Below are positions 53,932-63,161 of a stretch of 64,000 nucleotides of DNA, in pieces. Source of the DNA: Ramlibacter aurantiacus (GTDB lineage: Bacteria; Pseudomonadota; Gammaproteobacteria; Burkholderiales; Burkholderiaceae_C); the NCBI RefSeq assembly GCF_016722895.1, contig NZ_JAEQNA010000001.1, positions 992,001 through 1,056,000 of the forward strand. The letters run 5' to 3'. Positions within the stretch are counted from its first letter, which is position 1. Each line of letters begins with the position of its first letter. The notes under the pieces are model-generated. The model was not told the DNA's origin. It searched no databases and worked only from the letters and a program-made list of their open reading frames with translations. Both the position numbers and the translations under genes were made by a program.

Positions 53932-55472
53932 TGGAACGCCGCATCCTCGTTTACTCGCGCCCTGGGCGCGACGTCATCCTGGTGGAGAAAGTGCTGCGCG
54001 CCGGCGGGCTCGATCCGCTCCACTGCGACACCCCGATCCGGCTGGCCGAGCAGCTTCGCCTGGGCGTTGGCGCGCTCATGCTCGGGGAAGAAACGCTCAA
54101 TGGCGTGACCGTGGCCGCGCTGTCGGACTACCTGCAGGAGCAACCGGCCTGGTCGGACCTGCCCATCCTGCTGCTGGCCAAGCACGGCGCGGACTCACTG
54201 GAGGCGCAGCGCGGCATCGAGAAGCTGGGCAACGTGACCCTGCTCGAGCGGCCGGTCCGCACCATGGCGCTGATCAGCGCGGCGCGATCCGCCCTGCGCG
54301 CCCGCGACCGCCAGTACGAGATGCGCGCGCTCAACCAGCGCAAGGACGAATTCCTGGCAGCGCTGGCCCATGAGCTGCGCAACCCGCTCGCGCCGATCAG
54401 CCATGCGATGGCGCTGCTGCAGCGGCAGCATCCCTCGGCACAGACCGACAAGCTCACCGGCATCGTGGAGCGCCAGGTCAGCCATCTCAAGCGCCTGGTG
54501 GACGACCTGCTCGACATCGCGCGCGTCACCAACGGCAAGCTCGAATTGCAGCGGTCGATGACCCGGGCGGACAAGGTGGTCCAGCACGCGGTGGAGATCG
54601 CACAGGCGGGCATCACGGCCCAATCGCATCGCCTCTCGATCGAGGTGCCCTCCGAGCCGGTGGACCTGTACGCCGATCACGTGCGCCTGGTGCAATGCGT
54701 GGCCAACCTGCTGGTGAACGCCGCGAAGTTCACGCCACCCCGCGGCGAGATCACCTTGTCGGTCAAGGTCGCGCCGCCGGTGGTGCAGTTCGCGGTGCGC
54801 GACAACGGCAAGGGCCTGGATGCGGAATTCCTCGGCCGCATCTTCAGCATGTTCTCGCAGTCACGCACGGTGGGTGAGCCGACCACGGGCCTGGGGCTGG
54901 GGCTGCACCTCACCCGCGCCTTCGCCCAACTTCACGGCGGCTCGGTCACCGCGCACAGCGACGGCCCCGGATGCGGCAGCGAGTTCGTGCTGAGCGTGCC
55001 GGCCGTGGTGGAGGCAGCGGGGGCGCAGGTGGCGGTGGCCAGTCCCGGCGCGAACCCGCTCCAGCGCAGCATCCTGGTGGTGGACGACAACGTGGACGCC
55101 GCCAGCACCTTGGGCGCCCTGCTCACGCTGCAGGGCGCCTCGGTCGAGGTGGCGCACGACGGTGCCCAGGCCCTGGCCGCCGTCAAGCACAAGCAACCCG
55201 AGGCCGTGGTGATGGACATCGGCATGCCCGTGATGAACGGCTACGAGGCCGCGCGCGCCATCCGCGCCCTCGTACCGAAAGGCGCGCTCACCCTCATCGC
55301 GCTGTCCGGATGGGGGCAGTACGCCGACAAGGCACGTGCGCTGGAGGCCGGCTTCGACTACCACTTCGTCAAGCCGCTGGACATCGACGACCTGATCGGC
55401 TGCCTGCAATCGACAGCGCCGGTCGGTGCCGGCGCGGAGGCGGCGGGTCGCTTCGCCTCTCAGGGCTTGTAG
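53928..55472 (+). CDS. Hybrid histidine kinase with N-terminal pseudo-receiver
   Basis: 514 aa, cytoplasmic, no membrane helix. N-terminal ~125 residues look like a receiver fold, but the phospho-acceptor site is not Asp (GALMLGEETLNG), so it is a pseudo-receiver. Then HisKA with H-box LAHELRNPLAP (His148), the HATPase domain (CVANLLVNAAKFTPPRGEI, DNGKGLD, TTGLGLGLHLTR) and a C-terminal true receiver (VVMDIGMPVMNGYEAARAIR, Asp430). It is translationally coupled to the KaiC-like gene. Its last 13 bp overlap the end of the converging Bug receptor gene. Confidence 0.92.
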   Translation: MMERRILVYSRPGRDVILVEKVLRAGGLDPLHCDTPIRLAEQLRLGVGALMLGEETLNGVTVAALSDYLQEQPAWSDLPILLLAKHGADSLEAQRGIEKLGNVTLLERPVRTMALISAARSALRARDRQYEMRALNQRKDEFLAALAHELRNPLAPISHAMALLQRQHPSAQTDKLTGIVERQVSHLKRLVDDLLDIARVTNGKLELQRSMTRADKVVQHAVEIAQAGITAQSHRLSIEVPSEPVDLYADHVRLVQCVANLLVNAAKFTPPRGEITLSVKVAPPVVQFAVRDNGKGLDAEFLGRIFSMFSQSRTVGEPTTGLGLGLHLTRAFAQLHGGSVTAHSDGPGCGSEFVLSVPAVVEAAGAQVAVASPGANPLQRSILVVDDNVDAASTLGALLTLQGASVEVAHDGAQALAAVKHKQPEAVVMDIGMPVMNGYEAARAIRALVPKGALTLIALSGWGQYADKARALEAGFDYHFVKPLDIDDLIGCLQSTAPVGAGAEAAGRFASQGL

Positions 55473-56416
55473 CCGGACTTCTTCACCACCGGAGCCCACT
55501 GCTCGCGGTAGGCCTTGAGCATGGCCTCGCTCTGCGCGCGGGTGGCGCTCACCGGCGTGAGCCTGGCGTCGGTGAATTTCTTCTGCGTGTCGAGGTCGTC
55601 CATCACGTCCTTGATGGCGCGCGCCAGCCGGTCGACTTCCGCCGCGGGCATGCTGGCCGGCGCGAAGAACGCGTTCCAGCCCGTGGCGACGATGTCGACG
55701 CCGCCCTCCCTGAAGGTGGGGATGGCCGGTGCGAACGGTGAGCGCCTGGCACCGGACACCGCCAGGATCCGGAGCTTGCCGCCTTCGTGGTGCGGCAGCA
55801 CCGTGTCGAACGTGTCGATGGACACCGGGATCTGCCCACCGATCAGATCCGCGATCAGGGGGGCCGAGCCCTTGTAGCCCACCACTTCGGCCCTGGTGTT
55901 CGCCCGGTCGCCCAGCATCAGCGCGAAGAAGTGCGGCAGGCTGCCCGTGGCTGGGACGCCGAAATTCGCCTTGCCGGGGTTGGCCTTCAGCCACTCGAGC
56001 AGCTTCGGCAGGTCCTGCACGGGCAACGACTGCGGCACGCTGAGCGCGAACTCGTAGTCGTTGACGTGCGAGACGATCTTGAAGTCGCGCTCGGCGTCGT
56101 AGCCGGTGTCCGCGAAGACCAGGGGCGCCACCACCATGACCGCGGGGTTGGCGATCATGAGCACGTCCTGGCCGGCCGGCGTGTTCTTCAGCTGCTGGGC
56201 GGCCAGGCGTCCGCCGGCGCCGGTCTTGTTCTCCACGATCACCGTGGTGCCGAGCTTGGCCTGCAGCTTCTCGCCGACCAGCCGCGCGACCCGGTCGGTG
56301 GCGCCACCCGGCGCGTAGCCGGACACCAGGCGCAGCGGCGCACCACTTTGGCCGAAGGACCCGAAGCTGGCGGTGGCGGTGGCGGTGGCCACCAGGAAAT
56401 GTCGACGCGATGGCAT
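55460..56416 (-). CDS. Bug-family receptor with Tat-like signal
   Basis: 318 aa from the ATG at 56416. The N-terminus PSRRHFLVATATATASFG fits a twin-arginine signal (S-R-R-x-F-L), unlike the Sec-type signals of the other four receptors. Mature motifs: LRLVSGYAPGGATDRVARLVGE, VIVENKTGAGGRLAAQQLKN, VVGYKGSAPLIADLIGGQIPV. It is leftward and divergent from the MFS transporter gene. No partner enzymes are adjacent. Its C-terminal codons overlap the kinase gene end by 13 bp (convergent). Confidence 0.92.
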   Translation of the reverse strand: MPSRRHFLVATATATASFGSFGQSGAPLRLVSGYAPGGATDRVARLVGEKLQAKLGTTVIVENKTGAGGRLAAQQLKNTPAGQDVLMIANPAVMVVAPLVFADTGYDAERDFKIVSHVNDYEFALSVPQSLPVQDLPKLLEWLKANPGKANFGVPATGSLPHFFALMLGDRANTRAEVVGYKGSAPLIADLIGGQIPVSIDTFDTVLPHHEGGKLRILAVSGARRSPFAPAIPTFREGGVDIVATGWNAFFAPASMPAAEVDRLARAIKDVMDDLDTQKKFTDARLTPVSATRAQSEAMLKAYREQWAPVVKKSGYKP

Positions 56417-56565
56417 ACCGATGTGCTCCTTGCTTGTGCCCTTGGCCAATCCGGCCACTCTACGCCGATCGGGCTCCAGGCAAGCTGGGAGCTTCCCGGA
56501 CCGAATCCGCAGGGCGCAGGTCCGACCTCTGGCATGCTTGCGCGCGCCGACACACTGGCCTGCGA

Positions 56566-57966
56566 ATGCCCGACCTCGCCCCTTCACCCACCGACACCCG
56601 GACGCCGCAGCCGCAGGCGCAGCTGGCGGCAGTGGTCGTCATCACGCTCGGCATCGCCCTGTCGGTGCTCGACTCGACGCTGCTGATGCTGGCGCTGCCC
56701 GACATCGCGCGCGATTTCCGGGTCGATGCGCACGCCACCATCTGGGTGGTCAATGCCTACCAGCTGGCGGCGCTGTGCCTGTTGCTGCCCTGTGCGCAGA
56801 TCGGCGACCGCATCGGCTATCGGCGCGTCTACCTGGCGGGGGTGGCCGTGTACACCGTGGGCAGCGTGGCGAGCTGGGCCGCGCCCTCGCTGCCGTGGCT
56901 GGTCGGCGCGCGAGCCTTCCAGGGCCTGGGCTCGGCGGGGATGATGGCGGTCAACGCGGCCCTCATCCGCCTCAGCTTCCCGGCGTCGCGGCTGGGAGCG
57001 GCCATGGCCCTGAACTCGGTCGTGATCGCCGTGGCATCCGTCGCCGGCCCGGGCATCGCGGCGGCGGTCCTGGCGTTCGCGCCGTGGCATTGGTTGTTCG
57101 CGATCCAGGCGCCGCTCGGGCTGGTGGTGCTGCTGCTCGGGTGGAAGTCGCTGCCGGCGAACACGCACCCACCGGCCAAGGGAAATTTGTCCATGCTCGA
57201 CGTGCTGCTCAACGTGCTGATGTTCGCCCTGCTGTTCCTGGCCACCTACGAACTCGGCACCCGGTCCGGCGACGGGATGGCGGGCAAGGGCGTGGGCGCC
57301 GCCTTGCTGGCGGCGGGCGCCGTGGTGGCCACGGTCTTCGTGCGCCGGCAGCGTCGGCTCGCGCTGCCGCTGCTGCCGGTCGACCTGCTGCGCATCCGCG
57401 TCTTCAGGCTGTCGATGTGCACCTCGGTGGCCGCCTTTGCCGGGCAGACGTCCGCGTTCGTCGCCCTGCCCTTCCTGCTGCTGGAATCGCAGGGCCGCAG
57501 CCACCTGGCCGCGGGCGCGCTGCTGACCGCCTGGCCCGCTGCCACCATCGTCTTCGCCCCGCTGTCCGCCCGCTTGATGACCCGCCATCCCGCGGGCGTG
57601 GTGAGCGGCATTGGCCTGGTGACCCTGGCCACCGGCCTGGCCCTGCTCGCCCTGCTCGATCCGCAGGCCGCTCCGACGCAGGTGGCCTGGCGCCTGGCGG
57701 TGTGCGGCGCGGGATTCGGGCTGTTCCAGAGCCCGAACAACCACACCATCGTGACCAGCGCCCCCATCGATCGCTCGGGAGCGGCGGGCGGCATGCTGGG
57801 CACGGCGCGCATGACCGGCATGTCCTTGGGCGCCATCCTGACCGGCCTCGTGTTCAGTGCCGTCGGCGTGAAGGCAGGACCCGGACCGGCCATCGCACTG
57901 GCCGCCGCCAGCGTGCTCTCGGCCATGGCGGCGGTGTTCAGCCTCTTGCGCACCAGGCCGAGTTGA
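56566..57966 (+). CDS. MFS efflux transporter (DHA2-like)
   Basis: 466 aa with about 14 hydrophobic segments. The DHA2-type motifs are visible: LDSTLLMLALPDIARDF in helix 1, the loop 2-3 motif GDRIGYRRVYLAG (G-D-R-x-G-R-like), and ARAFQGLGSAGMMAVNAALIRLSFP in helix 4-5. Such transporters usually export drugs or toxic organics. No adjacent TetR/MarR regulator. The ATG at 56566 gives a short soluble N-terminus before helix 1. Confidence 0.9.
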   Translation: MPDLAPSPTDTRTPQPQAQLAAVVVITLGIALSVLDSTLLMLALPDIARDFRVDAHATIWVVNAYQLAALCLLLPCAQIGDRIGYRRVYLAGVAVYTVGSVASWAAPSLPWLVGARAFQGLGSAGMMAVNAALIRLSFPASRLGAAMALNSVVIAVASVAGPGIAAAVLAFAPWHWLFAIQAPLGLVVLLLGWKSLPANTHPPAKGNLSMLDVLLNVLMFALLFLATYELGTRSGDGMAGKGVGAALLAAGAVVATVFVRRQRRLALPLLPVDLLRIRVFRLSMCTSVAAFAGQTSAFVALPFLLLESQGRSHLAAGALLTAWPAATIVFAPLSARLMTRHPAGVVSGIGLVTLATGLALLALLDPQAAPTQVAWRLAVCGAGFGLFQSPNNHTIVTSAPIDRSGAAGGMLGTARMTGMSLGAILTGLVFSAVGVKAGPGPAIALAAASVLSAMAAVFSLLRTRPS

Positions 57967-58012
57967 GCCTGGGAAGTAAAGTCCGCCGCGATCCCGGCAA
58001 CAAGGAACACGC

Positions 58013-58336
58013 ATGAACATTCGAATGCTCGCGCTGGCGCTCGGGCTGTGCGCCGGCCAGGCCAGCGCACACCTGGTCAGTGGCAATGAGCTGATGCAGA
58101 TGTTGCTCGATCCATCCAACCCCTCCGCGTACAGCCGAGGCGTGGGCTATGTGCTGGGCGTCGCGGACGGCAGCGACAGCATCCTGTTCTGCTTGCCCGA
58201 GGGCGTGGGCGTGCGGCCATTGATCGAAACCGTCTCGCGCGAGCTGTCGCAAGCGGCCGATGTGCGGCACCTGAACGCCAGCATGACGGTGACGGCGGCA
58301 TTGGCTGCGTCCTTCCCCTGCAAGAAGGAACCATGA
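58013..58336 (+). CDS. Rap1a/Tai-type immunity-like periplasmic protein
   Basis: 107 aa with a signal peptide (MNIRMLALALGLCAGQASA). The mature domain follows the Rap1a/Tai pattern: SGNELMQMLLDPS, YSRGVGYVLGVADGSDSILFCLPEGV, then V-S-x-E-L and a C-terminal AALAASFPC; the two Cys can form the conserved disulfide. Some family members protect against Ssp/Tae4 amidase effectors of the T6SS, but many are orphans with no effector nearby. There is no effector gene here, so an immunity role is not shown. Confidence 0.75.
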   Translation: MNIRMLALALGLCAGQASAHLVSGNELMQMLLDPSNPSAYSRGVGYVLGVADGSDSILFCLPEGVGVRPLIETVSRELSQAADVRHLNASMTVTAALAASFPCKKEP

Positions 58337-58508
58337 CGTCTTCGCGAACGCCCCTGCAAGGGCCGCGCCGAGCTTGCGCTGGTGCCGCGCGCATGCCACG
58401 GTCGAGGAGGCATCTTCATCGGCGATGACCAACCGTCGCGGGGTGGTCTTTGCATTGACCTCGGGCCCTGCGTCCGTCACGATGGCCCCCGATGAAGAAG
58501 GGTCCTCA

Positions 58509-59027
58509 ATGGTTGTAGCAACCCGCCCGCGCATGCGCATTCTGGTGGCCGAGGAAGATCGAGAAGAGGCCGACATCCTCTCCCTCCTGCTCGACGTCGA
58601 GGGACACCGCAGCGCTGTTGCCTATGACGGCAAGCGGGCCCTGCAGCTGGCGCAGCAGATGCGTCCCGATGCCGTCCTTCTCGACTTGCGCCTGGCCGAG
58701 GTGAACGGTCTGGACCTGTGCAGACAACTGCGCGCGCAGGCGCCGCCATACCAGCCGCCGGTGATCATCTTCACCGGCCACTTGCGCCCGCAGGACATCG
58801 CCGCCAGCCGCATCGCGGCTGCCGACGGCTACCTCGCCAAGCCAGCGGTCCCCGACAAACTCCTCGCCGTGCTCGACCGCATCGTCGCGGCCCGCAAGGC
58901 CATGCTGGTGGCGCTCCGGCGCCGCTCCACCGAGCCGGCCATGCTGCGCGCAGCGGCCCGCAGCGAGGCCGTGGGATTCCAGCGCGTGGACCACCCCGCC
59001 CCATCGGACGCGCTGATCCGCGGCTGA
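58509..59027 (+). CDS. Single-domain response regulator
   Basis: 172 aa from the ATG at 58509. Receiver domain residues ~9-125: acidic pair EED near residue 14-16, phospho-acceptor Asp59 (VLLDLRLAEVNGLDLC), Thr (IIFTGH) and Lys (LAKP). No output domain follows, only a basic C-terminal helix (VAARKAMLVALRRRS) and a tail. A stand-alone regulator of this kind usually works in a phosphorelay; the hybrid kinase 3 kb upstream is a candidate partner, but the link is inferred. Confidence 0.88.
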   Translation: MVVATRPRMRILVAEEDREEADILSLLLDVEGHRSAVAYDGKRALQLAQQMRPDAVLLDLRLAEVNGLDLCRQLRAQAPPYQPPVIIFTGHLRPQDIAASRIAAADGYLAKPAVPDKLLAVLDRIVAARKAMLVALRRRSTEPAMLRAAARSEAVGFQRVDHPAPSDALIRG

Positions 59028-59097
59028 GGAAACGCACCTCGCCGCGAGGTATGATGGCGCCCGTTTTCGCGAGGCCTTTCACAAGGCTTCCAGCGGG

Positions 59098-59173
59098 GGG
59101 TTCTTAGCTCAGTTGGTAGAGCAGCGGACTCTTAATCCGTAGGTCGAAGGTTCGAATCCTTCAGGACCCACCA
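59098..59173 (+). tRNA. tRNA-Lys (anticodon CTT)
   Basis: A 76-nt cloverleaf: acceptor GGGTTCT/AGGACCC, D arm GCTC/GAGC, anticodon stem GCGGA/TCCGT with loop CTCTTAA (anticodon CTT), T arm GAAGG-TTCGAAT-CCTTC, and an encoded CCA end. TATGAT at 59050-59055 may be its -10 box. tRNA genes are frequent integration sites, but no integrase or flanking repeat of the 3' end is visible within the window. Confidence 0.98.
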
Positions 59174-59237
59174 CCCCACCATTGCTCGATGGCGCTTCGA
59201 CGAAGTCGCCCTCCGGCCGCCGCTCCTTCGGACACGG

Positions 59238-59265
59238 CAATCCCGGCGCGTGAGCGCCGGGATTG
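59238..59265 (-). terminator. Perfect 12-bp hairpin between tRNA-Lys and the next gene
   Basis: CAATCCCGGCGC-GTGA-GCGCCGGGATTG: a perfect 12-bp stem with a 4-nt loop, 22 bp past the stop of the leftward 228-aa gene and 64 bp past the tRNA. It is symmetric, with no clear T-run on either side, so it may work as a bidirectional or Rho-assisted terminator. Confidence 0.65.
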
Positions 59266-59287
59266 CGCCGAAGTGATGCCGGTTGAC

Positions 59288-59974
59288 TTACTTCGCGTCC
59301 TTCTTATCGGCGGCACCAGCGCCCATCCGGGAGCTGTCACCCGGCGAGTAGGCCATCACCATCGCCGACTGCGTCTCGATCAAGGCCTGGTTGGCCTCGC
59401 GGATCGCCTTGTTGCGCTGCTCACCTGCGGGCATCTGCGCCATGGCCTGGACCGACTTCCGGAGGGAATCGGCGGCCTGCATCATCTTGTTGACCGATTC
59501 GCTGTACTCGGCGTCCGAAATGCCGGGCGAGTTGCGGATCTCTTTCGGCAGGGCTTGCATCGCCTGCTGGGTTTGCTGGAGTGCGCTCTGGGCCTGGTTG
59601 ATCGCCTTCTCGCGGTCATCACCTTTCTTGTCCTTCAGCGCCTGGATGGACTCGCGCAGCCGGTTGGAGGCCTCCTGGAGCTTCTGGACGGACTGCTGCT
59701 GAGCGGCCGTGAGCGGTGCCCCGGGCGCCGCCCCGGCGGCGGAGCCGCTGCTGGCACCGGCGCCCGAGGTGTGGGTGCCAGGCGCCTTGCTGTCTGCTGC
59801 CGACTTGCTGTCCCCAGGAGCAACCGGCACCACCGGCACCACGGGCACCACCGGAACGACCGTCGTGCCTTGCCCAGCTGCTGAGGAGCCGGCGCCACTG
59901 CTGCCGGTTTGCGCCGCGGCCATGCCGGCGGCAAGCATTGCGGACACGACGAAGGCGGTGGGTTTTAGCTTCAT
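59288..59974 (-). CDS. Secreted helical protein of unknown function
   Basis: 228 aa, signal peptide MKLKPTAFVVSAMLAAGMAAA then QTGSSGAG. A Val/Pro repeat (VVPVVPVVPVVPVAPG) and a Ser/Ala/Gly linker are followed by ~130 residues of amphipathic helix with heptad-like Gln/Leu (LTAAQQQSVQKLQEASNRLRESIQALKDKK..., ANQALIETQSAM), suggesting a coiled coil. A strong Shine-Dalgarno AGGAGG lies before the ATG. No domain recognised. It looks envelope-localised. Confidence 0.7.
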   Translation of the reverse strand: MKLKPTAFVVSAMLAAGMAAAQTGSSGAGSSAAGQGTTVVPVVPVVPVVPVAPGDSKSAADSKAPGTHTSGAGASSGSAAGAAPGAPLTAAQQQSVQKLQEASNRLRESIQALKDKKGDDREKAINQAQSALQQTQQAMQALPKEIRNSPGISDAEYSESVNKMMQAADSLRKSVQAMAQMPAGEQRNKAIREANQALIETQSAMVMAYSPGDSSRMGAGAADKKDAK

Positions 59975-60305
59975 TGCAAACCTCCTATAAGAGTGATGGA
60001 CACCGGATGCGGTCGAGTGACTCGCCATCCGGACTGCGGCCAGATGATCCGGCCCCCTGGCACGGCCGATTGCTTCTCGATGTAAACCTCCTGGCCTCGG
60101 CACGGCCGAGCTCGCAGGCGCTCGTCGGGGCGGTGGCTGTGGAGCGGACGAGCCGCCACGACGATGGGCGGCGACGAAGCGGGAGACCCCAGGAAAGAAG
60201 CAGGGGCCGCTTGACATTGCCATCATGGGAAGGTTGATCCTGCCCTGCGGGCGTCCCGCCGCGTCGTGCGGACGTCCCGACAATCGGAACCATCAGGAGC
60301 ACGCC
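59975..60305. other. 331-bp divergent region before the copper ATPase
   Basis: Holds promoters for the helical protein (leftward) and the P1B ATPase (rightward). A short hairpin CTCGGC-ACG-GCCGAG is at 60096-60110. No clear CueR-type operator (long dyad with the CCTTCC...GGAAGG style) is seen. The ATPase start is preceded by AGGAGCACGCC. No gene. Confidence 0.45.
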
Positions 60306-62597
60306 ATGCAATGGAAAGACTCGTCACTCGAAGAGCACGGGACCGGACCGCACGAACATCCGCTTCATGGGCATGCCAGCCACGAGCCGGGCATGAACCA
60401 CGGCGGCGCCAGCCCGCCGCACCACCACCACCACGGCCGCGCTGCTCCCAAGGCCCAGCCACCCGTGGGGCCCCACGACCAAGGCATCGAGTACACGTGC
60501 CCGATGCACCCGCAGATCCGCCAGATGGGGCCCGGGAGTTGCCCCATCTGCGGCATGGCGCTGGAGCCGGTCATCGCGACCGGCGACACCGGCGAAAGCC
60601 CCGAGCTGCGGGACATGACCCGCCGCTTCTGGATCGGACTGGTGCTGACCTTGCCGGTGTTCATCCTCGAGATGGGCGGGCACCTGGTCGACATCGGCCA
60701 CCTGGTGGGGGCGCAGGCCTCCAACTGGGTCCAGATGATCTTCGCGACACCGGTCGTCCTGTGGGCGGGCTGGCCGTTCTTCGCGCGAGGCTGGGCCTCG
60801 GTGAAGAACCGCAGCCTGAACATGTTCACCCTCATCGCGCTGGGCACGGGCGCAGCCTGGCTGTACAGCATGGTGGGCACCCTCGCGCCCGGCCTCTTCC
60901 CCGCGGAGCTGCGGGGGCACGGCGGCGCGGTCGCCATCTACTTCGAGGCCGCCGCCGTCATCACGGTGCTGGTGCTGCTGGGCCAGGTGCTGGAGCTGCG
61001 CGCGAGGGAGAAGACCTCGGGCGCCATCAAGGCCCTGCTGGACCTCGCGCCCAAGACGGCTCTTCGCGTGCGGCCCGACGGCTCGGATGAGACGGTGCAG
61101 ATCGACACCATCGCACCGGGCGAGCTGCTGCGCGTGCGGCCGGGGGAGAAGGTGCCCGTCGACGGCGAACTGGTCGAGGGCAAGGGAACGGTGGACGAGT
61201 CGATGGTCACGGGCGAGCCGATGCCGGCGGTCAAGGCGCCGGGCTCCAAACTCACTGCCGGCACCCTCAACCAGACCGGCGGGTTCGTGATGCGGGCCGA
61301 GAAGGTGGGCGCCGACACCCTGCTGTCCCAGATCGTGCACCTGGTGGCGGCCGCGCAGCGCAGCCGCGCGCCGATCCAGCGCATGGCCGACCAGGTGGCG
61401 GCCTGGTTCGTTCCGGCGGTCCTGCTGGTGGCTGCGCTCACATTCGCGGCGTGGCTGGCGTGGGGGCCGAGCCCGGCGTTCTCGTATGCGCTGATCGCGT
61501 CGGTGGCGGTCCTGATCATCGCGTGCCCTTGCGCACTCGGGCTGGCCACGCCCATGTCCATCATGGTGGGCGTCGGCCGCGGCGCCCAGCACGGGGTGCT
61601 GATCCGCGACGCCGAAGCGCTCGAGCGCATGGAGAAGGTCGATACGGTGGTCGTCGACAAGACCGGCACCCTGACCGAAGGGCGGCCGCAGGTGGTCCAC
61701 GTCGAGGCAGCCCAGGGGTTCGAGGCCGACGAGGTGCTCCAGAAGCTTGCGAGCGTCGAACGCGCCAGCGAACACCCGCTGGCGATGGCGGTGGTCGCCC
61801 AGGCGCAGGCGCGCAAGCTCCAGCTCGCGCAGGTCAGCGGCTTCGATTCCCCGGTCGGCAAGGGCGTCGTCGGCCAGGTGGCGGGCGTGAACCTGGTGAG
61901 CGGCGCGGCCAAGTTCCTCGCCGAGCATGGAGTGGATGTCGCACCGCTGCACGAGGCAGCGGAGCGGCAGCGCGCGAAGTCGGCGACGGTCATCTTCGTC
62001 GCCATGGATGGCCGGCTCGCCGGGTTCGCCGCGATCGCCGATCCCATCAAGCCGAGCACCCCGGCGGCGCTCGAAGGCTTGCGTGCCGCGGGCGTGCGCA
62101 TCGTCATGCTCACCGGTGACGGAAGGACGACGGCGCAAGCGGTGGGCCAGGAGCTGGGCATCGACGAGGTGGTGGCGGAGGTCTTCCCCGAGGACAAGGC
62201 CGCCATCGTGCAGAAACTGCGCCAGCAAGGCCGCGTGGTCGCGATGGCGGGTGACGGGGTCAATGACGCGCCAGCCCTCGCCGCGGCCGACGTCGGGATC
62301 GCGATGGGCACGGGGACCGACGTGGCCATGGAGAGCGCCGGCATCACCCTGCTCAAGGGCGACCTGATGGGCATCGTGCGCGCCCGGCGGCTGTCCCGCG
62401 CGACCATGAAGAACATCCGCCAGAACCTCTTCCTGTCCTTCGCGTACAACGTGGCCGGCATCCCCTTGGCCGCGGGCGTGCTCTACCCGTTCTTCGGCCT
62501 GCTGCTCTCGCCGGTCGTGGCCGCGGCGGCCATGGCGCTTTCCTCGGTCAGCGTCATTGCCAACGCGCTGCGGCTGCGCAGCGGTTCGGTGGATTGA
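60306..62597 (+). CDS. Copper/silver-translocating P1B-type ATPase with N-terminal YHS-like metal site
   Basis: 763 aa. The N-terminal ~45 residues are His-rich ([17 protein letters not shown]), then a heavy-metal-binding motif [22 protein letters not shown] (Cys pairs at ~65-85). Membrane helices follow; the transport motif is CPC ([19 protein letters not shown]), the phosphorylation site is [14 protein letters not shown], the HP motif is [10 protein letters not shown], and the [20 protein letters not shown] hinge is intact. Resembles CopB/SilP-type ATPases, which export copper or silver from the cytoplasm. No adjacent regulator or chaperone; likely a stand-alone resistance gene. Confidence 0.94.
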   Translation: MQWKDSSLEEHGTGPHEHPLHGHASHEPGMNHGGASPPHHHHHGRAAPKAQPPVGPHDQGIEYTCPMHPQIRQMGPGSCPICGMALEPVIATGDTGESPELRDMTRRFWIGLVLTLPVFILEMGGHLVDIGHLVGAQASNWVQMIFATPVVLWAGWPFFARGWASVKNRSLNMFTLIALGTGAAWLYSMVGTLAPGLFPAELRGHGGAVAIYFEAAAVITVLVLLGQVLELRAREKTSGAIKALLDLAPKTALRVRPDGSDETVQIDTIAPGELLRVRPGEKVPVDGELVEGKGTVDESMVTGEPMPAVKAPGSKLTAGTLNQTGGFVMRAEKVGADTLLSQIVHLVAAAQRSRAPIQRMADQVAAWFVPAVLLVAALTFAAWLAWGPSPAFSYALIASVAVLIIACPCALGLATPMSIMVGVGRGAQHGVLIRDAEALERMEKVDTVVVDKTGTLTEGRPQVVHVEAAQGFEADEVLQKLASVERASEHPLAMAVVAQAQARKLQLAQVSGFDSPVGKGVVGQVAGVNLVSGAAKFLAEHGVDVAPLHEAAERQRAKSATVIFVAMDGRLAGFAAIADPIKPSTPAALEGLRAAGVRIVMLTGDGRTTAQAVGQELGIDEVVAEVFPEDKAAIVQKLRQQGRVVAMAGDGVNDAPALAAADVGIAMGTGTDVAMESAGITLLKGDLMGIVRARRLSRATMKNIRQNLFLSFAYNVAGIPLAAGVLYPFFGLLLSPVVAAAAMALSSVSVIANALRLRSGSVD

Positions 62598-62661
62598 GGG
62601 CACCCATCGGGGGCCGGGTTGACCTACAGTGGCCTTCCCCTCGATTCACGGAGAACGAGAC

Positions 62662-63039
62662 ATGCCCATTCGTACTGCCTCATCCACCAAGCGGCTCGCG
62701 CAGAACGGCCAGGCGCTGCATCGCGCCATGATGAGCCGCGGCTCCGACCAGGAGCCTTCCGACGACGAGCGAGCCCTCCTCGAGGAACGCCGTCGATTGA
62801 AGGAGGAACGGGACCAGCGCAAGGAGCGCGCGCTGCAGCCTTCTCCCAGCGCCGTGGACCGCCTGGTGCGCACGCACCGTTCGCAGGCCAAGGACAAGCC
62901 GCAGGCCAGCAAGGACGCGCAGGGCCATGGCGAGACGAAGAAGCCGAAGTCGCGCCGATCACGGGCCGAGAAGCACGCGGAACTGGCCGCCGCGCAGGAG
63001 GCTGCCCGCAAGTCGTCGAAGAAGAGTCCCGCGAAGTAG
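62662..63039 (+). CDS. Small Lys/Arg/Glu-rich protein of unknown function
   Basis: 125 aa from the ATG at 62662 with GGAGAACGAGAC upstream. The middle is a highly charged helix (DDERALLEERRRLKEERDQRKERAL), the end is Lys/Ser-rich (RSQAKDKPQASKDAQ..., ARKSSKKSPAK). No secretion signal. It may bind nucleic acid or be partly disordered. It starts 64 bp after the ATPase stop. Confidence 0.6.
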   Translation: MPIRTASSTKRLAQNGQALHRAMMSRGSDQEPSDDERALLEERRRLKEERDQRKERALQPSPSAVDRLVRTHRSQAKDKPQASKDAQGHGETKKPKSRRSRAEKHAELAAAQEAARKSSKKSPAK

Positions 63040-63161
63040 GCCCTCGGCAAGCGGCGCGCCATCCGGTCGTGCTGCAAGTTGCGGCAGCTGTTACGCGCGC
63101 CACCTGAGCAGGCGACGCTGGCGGTCCCTAGGATGGTTTCTTCCTTTCTGGAGATCCAGCC

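Noticed and set aside
59098-59173. tRNA-Lys as an island attachment site
   Set aside because: No integrase, no repeat of the tRNA 3' end and no composition change next to it in the window.
60324-62603. 759-codon open frame opposite the copper ATPase
   Set aside because: Antisense shadow of a protein with all P-type ATPase motifs.
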